Shown here: piece by piece, positions 35,878-45,807 of the stretch | Position numbering within the stretch: position 1 is the stretch's first letter | Layout: every line of letters begins with the position of its first letter | The notes under the pieces: model-generated | Told to the model about the DNA's origin: nothing | Seen by the model: the letters and a program-made list of their open reading frames with translations, nothing else | Databases searched by the model: none | Origin: Mesorhizobium sp. 65-26 | GTDB taxonomy: Bacteria > Pseudomonadota > Alphaproteobacteria > Rhizobiales > Rhizobiaceae | Length of the DNA stretch: 64,000 bases | Direction: 5' to 3' | NCBI GenBank assembly: GCA_001899205.1 | Contig: MKVL01000009.1 | Coordinates: 1-64,000, forward strand | Program-made: the position numbers and the translations under genes

Positions 35878-37885
35878 TGCCACCTCTCGGCCCCTTGGGG
35901 CCGCCGCGTGGCCGCTCACCGTCCTTGCCGCCTCGATCAGCGCGGTCGTCCCGGGACTTGCCGAAAGGCCTGGCGCCCGCAGGCTTGCCACCAGGCTTGA
36001 AGGAAGCCTTGCGCGCCTTGGTTTCGGCCGCCCTCGCGGCATCGGCTTCCGCCCTGCCCTTGCCGATCGGCCGCGCGCCAGGAGCCATCCAGACATTGGC
36101 CTTGCGCTGGCCAGGCGGCTCGATCGGCCGCTGCTCGCGCTCAGGCTTCTTGCCACCGAACCCACCGCGCGGCTTGTCACCAAAACCGCCACGGTCCGGC
36201 TTGCCGGCGAAGCCAACGCGCTCCGGCTTGCCGCTTCGTTCGCCAAATGCCCTGTCGGGCTTCGTCGAGAGCTTGCCGAGAGCCTCGTCGCGGCTGCCCT
36301 CACGGCGCTTACGGGCCTTGATCAGGCCGCCCTCGCCGATCGGCCGCCGATCGATGTCGCGGCCAGCCGGCTTCGGCCGAGCCTCCTCCTCGCGGGGCGG
36401 CTCGGTTCGACGCGTCGGTTTGTTGGAGAAGGGCTTGGTAATCTCGGCGTCGAAATTGGCGCCCGACTCCTCGACAAGGCGCTCACCGAGCTGCTCGCGC
36501 AGCATGCGGCCCTTGATCTCCTGCACGTGTCCCTCGGGCAATTCGTTGAGCTGGAACGGCCCGTAGGAGATACGGATCAGCCGTGTCACGTCGAGACCAA
36601 GCGCACCCAGTATGTTCCTGACCTCGCGGTTCTTGCCCTCGCGCAGGCCGAGCGTCAGCCAGGCATTGGTGCCCTGCTCGCGATCGAGCGTCGCTTCGAT
36701 CGAGCCGTAGAAGACCCCGTCGACGGCGATGCCGTCGCGCAGGCCAGCGAGAGCCTTTTCCTCGACCTTGCCGTGGACACGCACCCGATAGCGCCTCAGC
36801 CAGCCGGTGGCGGGCAGTTCGAGCACACGCGCCAGACCGCCATCGTTGGTGAGCAGCAGCAGGCCTTCGGTGTTGATGTCGAGACGGCCGATCGTCATCA
36901 GGCGCGGCAGGTCTGCCGGCAGGACGTCGAACACGGTCTTGCGGCCTTCGGGATCGCGGTTGGTGGTCACCACGCCGGCCGGCTTGTGGAACAGGAACAG
37001 ACGCGTGCGCTCGATCGGCGGGATCTCCATGCCGTCGAGATGGATGACGTCGGCCGCCATGACGTTGAAAGCCGGCGACGACAGCACCTTGCCGTTCACC
37101 TTGACGCGCCCCGACGCAATCAATTCCTCGGCGTCGCGGCGCGAGGCAATGCCGGCGCGGGCCAGCCGCTTGGCGATGCGCTCGCCTGGTTCCTCCGAAG
37201 CTTCGGCGGGACGCGAACGCGGCTTGAAGCCGCCCTGCGGGCGATCGCCGCCGAAATCCCGCTTCGGCCGGTCGGCGAAGTCGCGCTTGGGACGATCGGA
37301 GAAATCGCGTTTGGGGCGATCGAAGCGCTTTTCGCCGCCTGCGCCGTCGGCCTCCATCGGCCGGTCGCCGCGTGGCGTAAATGGCTTGCGCGGACCCTCA
37401 CGCTTTTCAAACGGCTTGCCCTCGCGCGGCGGTCCCTTGCGGAACGGCCTGTCGCCACGTGGCGCCCCGCCCTCGCCAACCTCACGCGGCTTGTATTCAC
37501 GCTTGAAGGGGCGCTCGCCCTCCGCGGCCATAGGCCGGTCACCGCGCGGGGTGTAGGGTTTGCGTGCGCCTTCGCGCTTCTCGAAGGGCTTGCCTTCGCG
37601 CGGTGGCCCCTTGCGGAACGGCTTGTCGCCGCGCGGAGCGCCACCCTCGCCTGCCTCGCGCGGCTTGAAGCTGCGCTTCGGCCGCTCGCCGTCGGCTGCC
37701 TGGGCACGGTCTTCGCGCGGCGCATAGGGCTTGCGCGCGCCTTCGCGCTTCTGAAAAGGCTTACCCTCCGGGCGTGGCCCCGCACGGAAAGGCTTGTCGC
37801 CACGCGCCGCGCGCGCGCCCTCGGCCTTGGGGCCGCTCTTGCTGGGTCTTTTCCCGCGCGAAGGTTTCTTGTCGTTGTCGTCCAT
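35858..37885 (-). CDS. RluB-type 23S rRNA pseudouridine synthase with long basic repeat tails
   Basis: A 675-residue protein, more than twice the size of a plain RluB. The core lies in the middle: an S4 RNA-binding domain (RLARAGIASRRDAEELIASG) and the synthase domain with catalytic Asp in GRLDINTEGLLLLTNDGG. Before it are about 210 residues of Lys/Arg/Gly/Pro-rich repeats, and after it a similar basic tail of about 180 residues. The extensions are typical of rhizobial homologues and probably bind rRNA. ATG 37885 follows AAGG; an in-frame GTG 33 bases earlier is less likely. Confidence 0.92.
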   Translation of the reverse strand: MDDNDKKPSRGKRPSKSGPKAEGARAARGDKPFRAGPRPEGKPFQKREGARKPYAPREDRAQAADGERPKRSFKPREAGEGGAPRGDKPFRKGPPREGKPFEKREGARKPYTPRGDRPMAAEGERPFKREYKPREVGEGGAPRGDRPFRKGPPREGKPFEKREGPRKPFTPRGDRPMEADGAGGEKRFDRPKRDFSDRPKRDFADRPKRDFGGDRPQGGFKPRSRPAEASEEPGERIAKRLARAGIASRRDAEELIASGRVKVNGKVLSSPAFNVMAADVIHLDGMEIPPIERTRLFLFHKPAGVVTTNRDPEGRKTVFDVLPADLPRLMTIGRLDINTEGLLLLTNDGGLARVLELPATGWLRRYRVRVHGKVEEKALAGLRDGIAVDGVFYGSIEATLDREQGTNAWLTLGLREGKNREVRNILGALGLDVTRLIRISYGPFQLNELPEGHVQEIKGRMLREQLGERLVEESGANFDAEITKPFSNKPTRRTEPPREEEARPKPAGRDIDRRPIGEGGLIKARKRREGSRDEALGKLSTKPDRAFGERSGKPERVGFAGKPDRGGFGDKPRGGFGGKKPEREQRPIEPPGQRKANVWMAPGARPIGKGRAEADAARAAETKARKASFKPGGKPAGARPFGKSRDDRADRGGKDGERPRGGPKGPRGGNADRRR
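37328..37804 (-). repeat. Three coding tandem repeats of about 58 codons
   Basis: Residues 28-84, 85-142 and 143-186 of the pseudouridine synthase repeat a unit beginning RGDKPFRKGPPREGKPF and continuing EKREGARKPYTPRGDRP. Copies 2 and 3 are nearly identical. A shorter DRPKRDF motif then repeats three times. The DNA copies of about 174 bases are prone to slippage and copy-number change. Confidence 0.85.
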
Positions 37886-37948
37886 TTTGCCTTGCTCATC
37901 TGCGCTGTTGCGCGCCACGGGTCCCGGCGGACACGTAAAAGAGGTCTA

Positions 37949-38137
37949 GAGCATTTTGCGGCGAGGTGGAATCACCCGGCGCTGCACAAATGCGGCTCAT
38001 TCAAACAGATAGGGAAAATGCCCGATCCTGTTTGAGCGCACCCCGCTCCAGCATCTTGATCTTGCGCTGATCCGTTTTCCGAACCGAGGTCGGCCAAGCA
38101 AAAGCCGATTCCGGTCGCCGAGATCATGCGCTAGATA
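37949..38137. repeat. RIME-type and GATCATGC-type intergenic repeats
   Basis: The first part (37949-38060) begins TAGAGCATTTTGCGG, includes GGTGGAATCACC (hairpin) and ACAAATGCGGC, and matches the copy at 13.65 kb. The second part (38071-38137) has CCGTTTTCCG and ends GAGATCATGCGCTAG, like the copy at 1.36 kb. Together they fill most of the gap between the pseudouridine synthase and tadA genes. Confidence 0.55.
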
Positions 38138-38184
38138 ACAGGATCACTGTCGGGTGGCGAGGAGATAATCGGAATGGAAACCGC

Positions 38185-38637
38185 GTGAAGCGGCCTGATT
38201 TCATGGCCTTGGCGATGAAGGAAGCACAAGCCGCCGCCGATCGCGGAGAAGTGCCGGTGGGCGCCGTCATCGCCAAGGGCAACAGCGTCGTCGCAAGCGC
38301 CGGGAACCGAACGCGCGAACTCGCCGATCCAACCGCGCATGCGGAGATGCTGGCGATCCGCGAAGCCTGCCGCGTCCTTTCCAGTGAAAGGCTGACGGAT
38401 CTCGATCTCTACGTGACATTGGAGCCCTGCGCCATGTGTGCTGGCGCGATCTCCTTTGCCCGGCTTCGCCGGCTGTATTTCGGAGCGGCCGACGAAAAGG
38501 GCGGCGCGGTGGTCAGCGGCGTCCGCTTCTTCGCCTCGCCTACCTGCCACCATACGCCCGACATCTATCCAGGCATCGGTGAGAGCGAGGCGTCGCTGCT
38601 CCTGAAAACGTTCTTCAAGGAGCGGCGCGACGTTTAG
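38185..38637 (+). CDS. tadA: tRNA-specific adenosine deaminase TadA
   Basis: TadA deaminates A34 of tRNA-Arg(ACG) to inosine. The 150-residue protein has the deaminase motif HAE (residues 52-54, His zinc ligand and catalytic Glu) and PCAMC (Cys82, Cys85). The start is GTG 38185, with a GGAATGGA site upstream; ATG 38203 is possible but would trim the first helix. It is divergent from the pseudouridine synthase gene. Confidence 0.94.
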   Translation: MKRPDFMALAMKEAQAAADRGEVPVGAVIAKGNSVVASAGNRTRELADPTAHAEMLAIREACRVLSSERLTDLDLYVTLEPCAMCAGAISFARLRRLYFGAADEKGGAVVSGVRFFASPTCHHTPDIYPGIGESEASLLLKTFFKERRDV

Positions 38638-38676
38638 CTCGGTTAGCGAGCGAAGCGACCACCCCCGACAGCAACG

Positions 38677-38700
38677 AAAAAGGGGCCGAAGGCCCCTTTT
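38677..38700. terminator. Bidirectional terminator between tadA and the lipoprotein gene
   Basis: AAAAGGGGCC, loop GAA, GGCCCCTTTT form a strong stem with an A-run before and a T-run after, so it can end both the tadA message and the convergent lipoprotein message. Confidence 0.85.
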
Positions 38701-38747
38701 GGTCGCTTGAGAAACCGAGGTTCCAGCCGAAGCCAGAACGGAGAACC

Positions 38748-39428
38748 CTAGAGCGACGGCAGCCAATCGAAGAGGCCGCTGCTCTTCTTGCCCTCCGCCT
38801 CTTTCTTGAGACGGCGTTCCTTCTTGTACTCGTCCTCGCCGAGCTGGTCCTGCGGCGCGGTGCTGGCGGGCGTGCGGTAAGCCAGCGGCGGCTCGCTGAG
38901 ATATTTGCGGGTATTCGGATCGCCCTGCTTGCTCTCGGCCAGGCGCCTCTGGATCTCCGCAGCCTTGCCCTTGTCGGAATCGGCCGGTGTCCAGCGCGGC
39001 GGATGGCTCGAGGCCGAGTCGGCCATCGCCTTCCTCACCGAGACGGGGTCGGTCTGAACATCGTCGACGATCTGCGACTGGTACGATGGATCGTCCTGGT
39101 GAGCGGTTGCCTCGGCGCGCAGCCTGGCGCGCCGCTGCTCGGGCGATTCCGGCCAGTTGGCGCTGGCCGTCTCGATGCTGTCCTGCGGCGCCGGCAGGTT
39201 GTCCTTCTGGCCCGGAGCCGGCTTCACCAGCGCGGGACGCGGCTTGTAGTCGATCTTGTCCTTGCGCGACGGCGCGAACGAGAAGGCGTTCGACAGGTCA
39301 CCGGCCAATTGCTCGCCGGCGGTCTTGTCGGTCCCGTAGGTCGGCGAGCCGACGCATCCGGCAAGCGCCAGCCCCGATACGATAAGCGGCGCCAGGAAGG
39401 CGAGGCGCACGTGATATCCATCGGTCAT
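38748..39428 (-). CDS. Hypothetical outer-membrane lipoprotein
   Basis: A 226-residue protein with a lipoprotein signal: a short hydrophobic stretch (LAFLAPLIVSGLALAGC) ends in the lipobox with Cys near residue 25. The mature part is rich in Pro, Ala, Gln and charged residues and looks largely disordered, ending KKSSGLFDWLPSL. I know no function. It lies downstream of ileS on the same strand, a recurrent rhizobial neighbour, with a 188-base gap. Confidence 0.75.
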   Translation of the reverse strand: MTDGYHVRLAFLAPLIVSGLALAGCVGSPTYGTDKTAGEQLAGDLSNAFSFAPSRKDKIDYKPRPALVKPAPGQKDNLPAPQDSIETASANWPESPEQRRARLRAEATAHQDDPSYQSQIVDDVQTDPVSVRKAMADSASSHPPRWTPADSDKGKAAEIQRRLAESKQGDPNTRKYLSEPPLAYRTPASTAPQDQLGEDEYKKERRLKKEAEGKKSSGLFDWLPSL

Positions 39429-39616
39429 GCAAAAAATCCCACTCTAGACAATCTCTCGATCATCGTCGGCCAAGGCTCCCGCCCTTCGTACATGCACTTC
39501 CGACGAAAATCCGGCGACAATTTGTCGTTTGCAGTTTCGCGTCTTTACCTCAACCACTCGTTAAGGGCAACGCACGGGCGGTTAACACGCGTCCGTGCGT
39601 TGCATTTGTGCACCGA

Positions 39617-42592
39617 TCAAAGGCGGCCAAGCGCCTTCAATTCGTGCAACACCGCCGCATCGCGCGCCGAAACATCCGGGAATTCGGCGTCATGGCCGAC
39701 ATCGGCGGTGTAGCGCCACGAGCGCGCGCAACGCTTCAGGCCGCGATCCTCGGCCTTTTCGACGACCACGGCGACGCCCTTGACGTCGTCGAGGGCGAAT
39801 GCCCCGGCCGGCGCGTCGCCATGCGCGATGACGAGGTCACTGGTGATTGCCATCTCGGCCATGTCAACATCGGCGATCGCCGCTTCGAGCGACGCGTCGT
39901 TGATCGTCACCACCGGAACCGCTTCGAGCGACGAACCGATCACCTTCTGGGCACGCGCGATCTCGAGCGCACCCGTGACGACCCGGCGCACCTGCCGCAC
40001 CTTGCGCCACTTCTCGGCGAGCGCATCGTCCTTCCATGCCGCGGGAATTGCCGGGAACTGGTCGAGATGCACCGAGCGCGCTTCTGGATGGCGCTCGAGC
40101 CAGGCCTCCTCCATTGTGAAGGGAAGCATCGGCGCCAGCCACTTGACGAGGCAGTCGAAGAGGTGGCGAACAACCTGCACCGATGCCTTGCGCTTCACGC
40201 TGGACGGCGCCTCGCAGTAAAGCGCGTCCTTGCGGATGTCGAAGTAAAAGGCCGACAGCTCGACCACCATGAAATCAAGCAGCGCACGGGTGATGCGCTT
40301 GAATTCGAAGGCGTCGTAGCCCTGGCGCACCACCTCATCGAGCTCGGCGAGCCGGTGCAGCATCAGCCGTTCCAGTTCCGGCATCTCGGCCAGCGGAACG
40401 TCGTTACCCTCGTCATGGGCCAGCGTGCCCAGCATCCAGCGGATGGTGTTGCGCAGCTTGCGATAGGCGTCGATGTTGGTCTGCAGCACGTTCTTGCCGA
40501 GCCGCTGGTCTTCCCAGTAATCCGTGGTGACGACCCACAACCGCAGGATATCGGCGCCGGACTGCTTGATGACGTCCTGCGGCACGACCGTGTTGCCGAG
40601 CGACTTCGACATCTTGCGGCCTTCCTCGTCCATGGTGAAGCCATGGGTGACCACCGCGTCGTAGGGCGCCCTGCCCCTGGTGCCGCAGCTTTCCAGCAGC
40701 GAGGAATGGAACCAGCCGCGATGCTGGTCCGAGCCCTCGAGGTAGAGATCGGCCGGCCATTTCAGGTCCGGACGATCTTCCAGCGTGAAAGCGTGCGTCG
40801 AACCCGAATCGAACCACACATCGAGAATGTCCATGACCTGGCGCCACTTGGCCGGATCGTGATTGCCGAGGAATCGCTCCTTGGCCCCCTCGGCGAACCA
40901 GGCGTCGGCCCCTTCCGTCTCGAAAGCATCGACGATGCGCTGGTTGACCGCTTCGTCGCGCAGCACGTTGCCGTCCTCGTCCGCGAAGACCGCGATCGGT
41001 ACGCCCCAGGCGCGCTGACGCGACAGCACCCAGTCGGGCCGCTCCTCGATCATGGCGCGGATGCGGTTCTGGCCGCCGGCGGGCACGAAGCGCGTGTCGT
41101 CGATGGCCTTGAGCGCGCGGCTGCGCAGGGTTGTCCCGTCGCCGAGGTCCTTGTCCATGTAGACGAACCACTGCGGCGTGTTGCGGAAGATGATCGGCTT
41201 CTTCGACCGCCAGGAATGCGGATAGCTGTGCTTCAGCCGCCCACGCGCGAACAGCATGTCGCGCTTGATCAGCTCTTCGATGACCGACTGGTTGGCATTG
41301 CCCTTCTTGCCGTTGTCGTCGATGACACGCGCCGCCCCGCCTTCGCGATCCGGGCCAAAGCCCGGCGCGTCCTTGGTGAAGAAACCACCGTCATCGACGG
41401 TGAACGGGATCGAGGTGTCCACGCCGCGCCGGCGCAGGTCCTCGGCCGCGTCCATCCATGCGTCGAAATCCTCGCGGCCATGGCCGGGCGCGGTGTGGAC
41501 GAAGCCGGTGCCGGCATCGTCGGTCACGTGGTCGCCGGCGACCATCGGCACGGGGAAGTCGTAGCCGCCGCCGAGCCCCTTGAAGGGATGCGCCAGCGTC
41601 AAGCTGTCCAACTCCTCGGCGCTGATGCCGCGAAGGCGCTTCAGCGTGACCTTGGCCTTGGCCTGGCTGTCCTCGGCCAGTGCGTCGGCGAAGATGAGCT
41701 TCTCGCCGGGCTGCGGGCCAAAGGTATTCTCGGCCGCCGTCACCTCATAGAGGCCGTAGGCGACGCGCGGCGAATAGCTGACGGCGCGGTTGCCCGGCAG
41801 CGTCCACGGCGTGGTCGTCCAGATCACGACGTGGGCTTCCAGCAGGTCCAGGGACTTGCCGCTCAGTTCCGGCTTTTCAGCGGCGCCATCCGCGACGCCG
41901 GCAACAACGAGGCTGGCGACCGGGAATTTCACCCAGACCGTGTCGCTCTCGTAGTCCTGGTACTCGACCTCGGCCTCGGCGAGCGCGGTGCGCTCGACCA
42001 CGCTCCACATCACCGGCTTCGAGCCGCGATAGAGCTGGCCCGACATGGCGAATTTCATCAGTTCGCCGGCGATGCGCGCCTCGGCGTGGAACGCCATCGT
42101 CGTGTAGGGATGCTCGAAGTCACCGATGACGCCGAGGCGCTGGAATTCGGCGCCCTGGACCTTGATCCAGTGCGCGGCAAACTCCCGGCACTCCTTGCGG
42201 AATTCGTTGACCGGTACCTCGTCCTTGTTCTTGCCCTTGGCGCGATACTGCTCCTCGATCTTCCATTCGATCGGCAGGCCGTGGCAGTCCCAGCCAGGCA
42301 CATAGTTGGAATCGAAGCCGCGCATCTGGAAGGAGCGCGTGATGACGTCCTTCAGGATCTTGTTCAGCGCGTGGCCGATATGGATGTTGCCGTTGGCGTA
42401 GGGCGGGCCGTCATGCAGCACGTATTTGGTGCGGCCGGCGGCGTCCTGCCGGAGCTTGCGATAAAGGTCCATGTCCTGCCAGCGCTTGACCAGCACCGGC
42501 TCCTTCTCAGGCAAGCCGGCGCGCATCGGAAATTCGGTCTGCGGCAGGTAAAGGGTCTTGGAATAGTCGATCGTCTCGGCGGTATCGGTCAT
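39617..42592 (-). CDS. ileS: Isoleucyl-tRNA synthetase
   Basis: A class I aminoacyl-tRNA synthetase of 991 residues that charges tRNA-Ile and edits Val. The HIGH motif is [11 protein letters not shown] near residue 70, the CP1 editing domain includes [12 protein letters not shown], and the KMSKS loop reads [10 protein letters not shown] near residue 660. The C-terminal part carries the anticodon-binding domain. The usual Cys4 zinc tail at the C-terminus is absent, as in many alphaproteobacteria. A long antisense frame on the plus strand is a GC artefact. Confidence 0.97.
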   Translation of the reverse strand: MTDTAETIDYSKTLYLPQTEFPMRAGLPEKEPVLVKRWQDMDLYRKLRQDAAGRTKYVLHDGPPYANGNIHIGHALNKILKDVITRSFQMRGFDSNYVPGWDCHGLPIEWKIEEQYRAKGKNKDEVPVNEFRKECREFAAHWIKVQGAEFQRLGVIGDFEHPYTTMAFHAEARIAGELMKFAMSGQLYRGSKPVMWSVVERTALAEAEVEYQDYESDTVWVKFPVASLVVAGVADGAAEKPELSGKSLDLLEAHVVIWTTTPWTLPGNRAVSYSPRVAYGLYEVTAAENTFGPQPGEKLIFADALAEDSQAKAKVTLKRLRGISAEELDSLTLAHPFKGLGGGYDFPVPMVAGDHVTDDAGTGFVHTAPGHGREDFDAWMDAAEDLRRRGVDTSIPFTVDDGGFFTKDAPGFGPDREGGAARVIDDNGKKGNANQSVIEELIKRDMLFARGRLKHSYPHSWRSKKPIIFRNTPQWFVYMDKDLGDGTTLRSRALKAIDDTRFVPAGGQNRIRAMIEERPDWVLSRQRAWGVPIAVFADEDGNVLRDEAVNQRIVDAFETEGADAWFAEGAKERFLGNHDPAKWRQVMDILDVWFDSGSTHAFTLEDRPDLKWPADLYLEGSDQHRGWFHSSLLESCGTRGRAPYDAVVTHGFTMDEEGRKMSKSLGNTVVPQDVIKQSGADILRLWVVTTDYWEDQRLGKNVLQTNIDAYRKLRNTIRWMLGTLAHDEGNDVPLAEMPELERLMLHRLAELDEVVRQGYDAFEFKRITRALLDFMVVELSAFYFDIRKDALYCEAPSSVKRKASVQVVRHLFDCLVKWLAPMLPFTMEEAWLERHPEARSVHLDQFPAIPAAWKDDALAEKWRKVRQVRRVVTGALEIARAQKVIGSSLEAVPVVTINDASLEAAIADVDMAEMAITSDLVIAHGDAPAGAFALDDVKGVAVVVEKAEDRGLKRCARSWRYTADVGHDAEFPDVSARDAAVLHELKALGRL

Positions 42593-42648
42593 CGGTCTGC
42601 CATGTGCATTGCCCGGCGTTGGAAGGCTCAGGCGTTGAAGTCTTCACT

Positions 42649-42704
42649 TTGGCGCATATCGTTTCCCAAAACGGAGCCCGCTTCCGGGCGACATGCGTTG
42701 ATGT
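42649..42704. repeat. Single copy of the GCGCATGTCG-type palindromic repeat
   Basis: GGCGCATATCGTTTCCCAAAAC, a short middle and CCGGGCGACATGCG form an imperfect inverted repeat. It resembles the unit triplicated at 56.56-56.73 kb, which shows that the family is dispersed in this genome. Confidence 0.5.
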
Positions 42705-42925
42705 TCTGAAAAAGCGCGTTTGGCCACGCGCAAGACTCCCGGCGGCTCCGGCGGCGCTCAGGCCACCCGGAACACCGGGCTGGTAATTCGTATCGCAATG
42801 GCGAAAGGACGCGAAACCATCGTCATGGCAGGGCTTTTAGCGGATGACGCGGCAGGAATAAAGCGCCTAAAGCATGTCCGCGGAAAGTAGGGGTAGCGGA
42901 TAAAGCAAAGCGTGGGAGACGATCC

Positions 42926-42952
42926 GGGCGCGTCCGAACGAACGACGCGCCC
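42926..42952 (-). terminator. Hairpin terminator candidate of mipA
   Basis: GGGCGCGTC pairs perfectly with GACGCGCCC over nine bases around a nine-base loop, 15 bases past the mipA stop. On the minus strand it is followed by moderately T-rich sequence rather than a T-run. Confidence 0.45.
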
Positions 42953-42966
42953 TCGAGCCGGCGCGC

Positions 42967-43764
42967 CTACATGGTGAAGTCGAACCTGTACGTCGTCGAA
43001 ACGCCGAACATAAACTGGTCGCGGTTGCCCCGCTCCCGCACCAGGCTGGAATCGGCGGCCGGCCCCATCAGCCGGGAATATTCGCCGAACAGGCTGGCGG
43101 TCATCGGGTCCGTCACCTTCCAGGTGATCGCGCCACCGAGGCCGACCGACTTCAACCCGCCACCCGGGTGGTATTCGCTGAGCCCGGACGCGGCCGCCTC
43201 CTTGGCGTCAACGCCGTAATAGGCGTCGAAATAGTTGGCCGAGGCGAAGGACACGCGTGGACCGCCCGATATCCGGACTTGCGGCGTGACGTCGTAGAAG
43301 GCATCGGCGGCAATGTCGCCGACAAAGCCGTTATGGGCGCGGATGCCGTGTCGCAGTTCGGCGCGCATGCGCAGCCAGTCCAACGGATAGAACTCGAAGA
43401 AACCGCCGGCCTCGCCGCCCCAGCGAACGGGGTCGAGCCCCTTCAGTTCGTCCTTGCTGTCGCGCGTGAACAGGAACTTTCCGGTCAGGCCGGCGCGAAT
43501 ACCGCCATCGTCAATCAACGCCAGCGAGATGTTGTCGTTGCGCGAGGTGAAACGGGCCGCCGGACCGGCCTTGCCGAGCGAGACGATCGGCGAGGCGCTG
43601 AGCATATAGCGCTTGCCACCCTCGAAATTCGGCGCGATCAGGCCAGTGGCGCCAAGCGTCAGATACCAGTCGCCCGATATCCAGCTTCCCTCGCCCGCCC
43701 AAGAGGGGGATGCGGTAAGAAGGCCGCAGGCAACAGCCAACGAAATCGTCCCGACAACACGCAT
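42967..43764 (-). CDS. MipA/OmpV-family outer-membrane protein
   Basis: A 265-residue beta-barrel protein with a signal peptide (MRVVGTISLAVACGLLTASPSWA). The mature part alternates hydrophobic and polar residues and ends in an aromatic strand (FGVSTTYRFDFTM). MipA/OmpV members bind murein-synthesis scaffolds or act as osmolarity-linked porins, and the role here is unknown. It is monocistronic, lying 171 bases below the AraC gene. Confidence 0.85.
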   Translation of the reverse strand: MRVVGTISLAVACGLLTASPSWAGEGSWISGDWYLTLGATGLIAPNFEGGKRYMLSASPIVSLGKAGPAARFTSRNDNISLALIDDGGIRAGLTGKFLFTRDSKDELKGLDPVRWGGEAGGFFEFYPLDWLRMRAELRHGIRAHNGFVGDIAADAFYDVTPQVRISGGPRVSFASANYFDAYYGVDAKEAAASGLSEYHPGGGLKSVGLGGAITWKVTDPMTASLFGEYSRLMGPAADSSLVRERGNRDQFMFGVSTTYRFDFTM

Positions 43765-43935
43765 CGTTACCCCCTACGCGAAACACAGTGGCGGGAACAC
43801 CCGGCCATGCCCAAGCCATGGCGCGGGTTCGGTAAAATTTGACTTAACTTTGAAATATCAGCGGCGGTTGGCTCGGCGCGGCGCCGCTCGCACCGGCCGC
43901 CTCACCGACCTCCGATTGCCGGAATTCCCGGCACA

Positions 43936-44937
43936 TCACGCCTGCCGCAATGGCGCCTGTCTCACCTTGTCCGGCGTCGAGCCCGTCCAACTTCGAAAGG
44001 CGCGATAGAAGGAGTTCGGCTCGTCGAAACCGAGCAGGAACGCGATCTCGGCCGCCGGCAATTCGGTTTTCTGCAAATAGTGCCGCGCCAGCGCCTCGCG
44101 CGTCTCGTTGAGGATCTGCTGGAAGCTGGTGCCCTCTGCCTCGACCCGGCGCTGCAGCGTGCGCTTGCTGAGCGCGAGCTTGCGGCCGATCGCCTCCATC
44201 GAGACCAGGCCGCTGGGCAGGCCTTCCAGCAGCGCAGCGCGCACGCGCGCGCCGGTCGTCGCCGGCGCTTCGAGATCGGCAAGGCGCTGGCGCAGTTCCG
44301 GTTCGAAAGCCGACCACAGAAGTTCGTTGGAGGTGAGGAACGGCCGCGTCGCATCGGTCTTGGAGAAGGTTACGCGATGTCCATCACCGCGCTTCAGCCG
44401 CGTATCGAGGAACGCCTCATAGGGTTCCGGCGACGGGGGCAACGCCGTGGTGGTGACCTCGACCGGGCAGATGCGCTCGCGCGTCCCGATACGTGCCAGG
44501 GTGACGCAGAACAGCAACTCCATCAGCACCAGCGACATGGGCGGCGCCAGCGGTGCATCAAGCCAGGCGAACTCCACCGTCACCGCGTCGCGTGTCTCGG
44601 CGATATCGAGGCGCATCGGCCCGACCAGCGGCTTGTAGCGCGCGATGCGCCGGACCGCGACGAGCAGGTCCGGGCTGCATAGCGCCGCGAACAGCGGCGG
44701 CAGAAAGGACTCGCTGCGCACCACCTCGCAAACCCGGATGGGAAAGACCGGATCGCCGCTCTCGGCCTCGATGCCGGTCCAAAGCCGATAGTACTGCTCG
44801 GACCCCAGCCGCGCGACCGGCTGCCGCAAGAGGTCCTCGGGCAGGCCGGCGCGACGCAGCGCATTGGCCGGCACGACGCCGAGATCCCTCAGCAGCGTGC
44901 GCCACGTGGTGTCGAGCGCGTAGCCGGGCGTCTTCAT
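43936..44937 (-). CDS. AraC-family regulator with arabinose-binding-like N-domain (Arabinose_bd)
   Basis: A 333-residue regulator of the OruR/ArgR-like AraC subgroup. The N-terminal part (YALDTTWRTLLRDLGV and the YYRLWTGIEAESGDPVFP segment) matches the Arabinose_bd domain. The C-terminal HTH pair contains SMEAIGRKLALSKRTLQRRVEAEG (read as KLALSKRTLQRRV) and IAFLLGFDEPNSFYRAFR. It lies 51 bases below the SDR gene on the same strand and may control it. Confidence 0.9.
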   Translation of the reverse strand: MKTPGYALDTTWRTLLRDLGVVPANALRRAGLPEDLLRQPVARLGSEQYYRLWTGIEAESGDPVFPIRVCEVVRSESFLPPLFAALCSPDLLVAVRRIARYKPLVGPMRLDIAETRDAVTVEFAWLDAPLAPPMSLVLMELLFCVTLARIGTRERICPVEVTTTALPPSPEPYEAFLDTRLKRGDGHRVTFSKTDATRPFLTSNELLWSAFEPELRQRLADLEAPATTGARVRAALLEGLPSGLVSMEAIGRKLALSKRTLQRRVEAEGTSFQQILNETREALARHYLQKTELPAAEIAFLLGFDEPNSFYRAFRSWTGSTPDKVRQAPLRQA

Positions 44938-44988
44938 CTTTGCATCCCATCACCGCCCGACATGGATCGGACACTCGCCACCCTTTGT

Positions 44989-45807
44989 CTATGCCCCGAT
45001 GCCGAAGCGCGTCCGCATGCCGCGAAGGAAAGCATCGTCATCGCTGGCGCGACGGGCGGCAAGGATCTCCAGGGCATCGGCGCCTGCCTCGAAGCGCAGC
45101 CGGTCGGTGTTGTCGATCGTCGCGGCATAGACGACCTCGGCGATCGATTCAGGCGACGCGCCATGCAGCATCTGGCCAAATGCCGCCATCGTCGATTGCA
45201 CCGTGGGCTGGTACTCGACCAGCGCTGGATCGTTGCTGAAATCGAGCGAGCGGCCGCCGAAATCGGTCTGGATACCGCCGGGCTCGACGATCCTGACGTG
45301 GATGCCGAGCGGCAGGAGTTCATAGTGCAGCGCCTCGGAGAGCCCTTCGACCGCAAATTTGGTCCCGTGATAGAGCGAGCCCAATGGAAAGGTCATGCGG
45401 CCACCGATCGAGGAGATGTTGACGATGGTGCCGGCGCGGTTTTCGCGAAAATGCGGCAGCAGCGCCTTGGTCACGGCGAACAGGCCAAGCACGTTGACGT
45501 CAAACTGGCGCCGAATCTTGTCCTGCGGCGTCGCCTCCAGCGGGCCATAGGCGCCGTAGCCGGCATTGTTGACGAGAGCGTCGATGCGCCCGAACTTCCC
45601 GATACCGGCGGCGACCGCGGGCTCGATCGAGGCGACGTCTTCAACATCGAGGCGAGTGACCAGCGTGTTGTCGAGCCCGGTGAGCTCGCTCTCCTGTTCG
45701 GGCCTACGCATGGTCGCGATAACGTTCCAGCCCCTGGCCTGGAACTGCCTGGCGGTGGCGCGGCCGAGGCCGCTCGACGTGCCGGTGATGAGAATGGTCT
45801 TGGTCAT
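44989..45807 (-). CDS. Short-chain dehydrogenase/reductase
   Basis: A 272-residue classical SDR. The cofactor motif is TGTSSGLGRATA (TGxxxGxG) near residues 8-19, the NNAGYGAYGP motif lies near residue 85, and catalytic Ser and YHGTKFAVEG (YxxxK) follow near residue 155. An Arg after the Gly motif (MRRPEQ) favours NADP(H). A strong AAAGGAG site precedes the ATG. The substrate is not predictable. Confidence 0.92.
   Translation of the reverse strand: MTKTILITGTSSGLGRATARQFQARGWNVIATMRRPEQESELTGLDNTLVTRLDVEDVASIEPAVAAGIGKFGRIDALVNNAGYGAYGPLEATPQDKIRRQFDVNVLGLFAVTKALLPHFRENRAGTIVNISSIGGRMTFPLGSLYHGTKFAVEGLSEALHYELLPLGIHVRIVEPGGIQTDFGGRSLDFSNDPALVEYQPTVQSTMAAFGQMLHGASPESIAEVVYAATIDNTDRLRFEAGADALEILAARRASDDDAFLRGMRTRFGIGA

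Larger units (their letters stand above)
42593..42966. other. Intergenic region upstream of ileS
   Basis: A 374-base stretch without a gene. It holds a palindromic repeat (42649-42704) and a hairpin at the mipA-side end (42926-42952). The ileS promoter should lie here, but no clear -35/-10 pair stands out. I looked for a T-box-like leader and saw none. Confidence 0.5.

Noticed and set aside
35711-38035. Open plus-strand frame of 774 codons
   Set aside because: It is antisense to the pseudouridine synthase and rsmD genes, with low-complexity Leu/Ala/Arg composition and no motif.
39608-42709. Open plus-strand frame of more than 1000 codons
   Set aside because: It is exactly antisense to ileS, which has all synthetase motifs. 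Long antisense frames are common in GC-rich DNA with this codon bias.
42593-42966. T-box leader for ileS
   Set aside because: No T-box consensus sequence or specifier-loop structure was seen, and T-boxes are rare in alphaproteobacteria.
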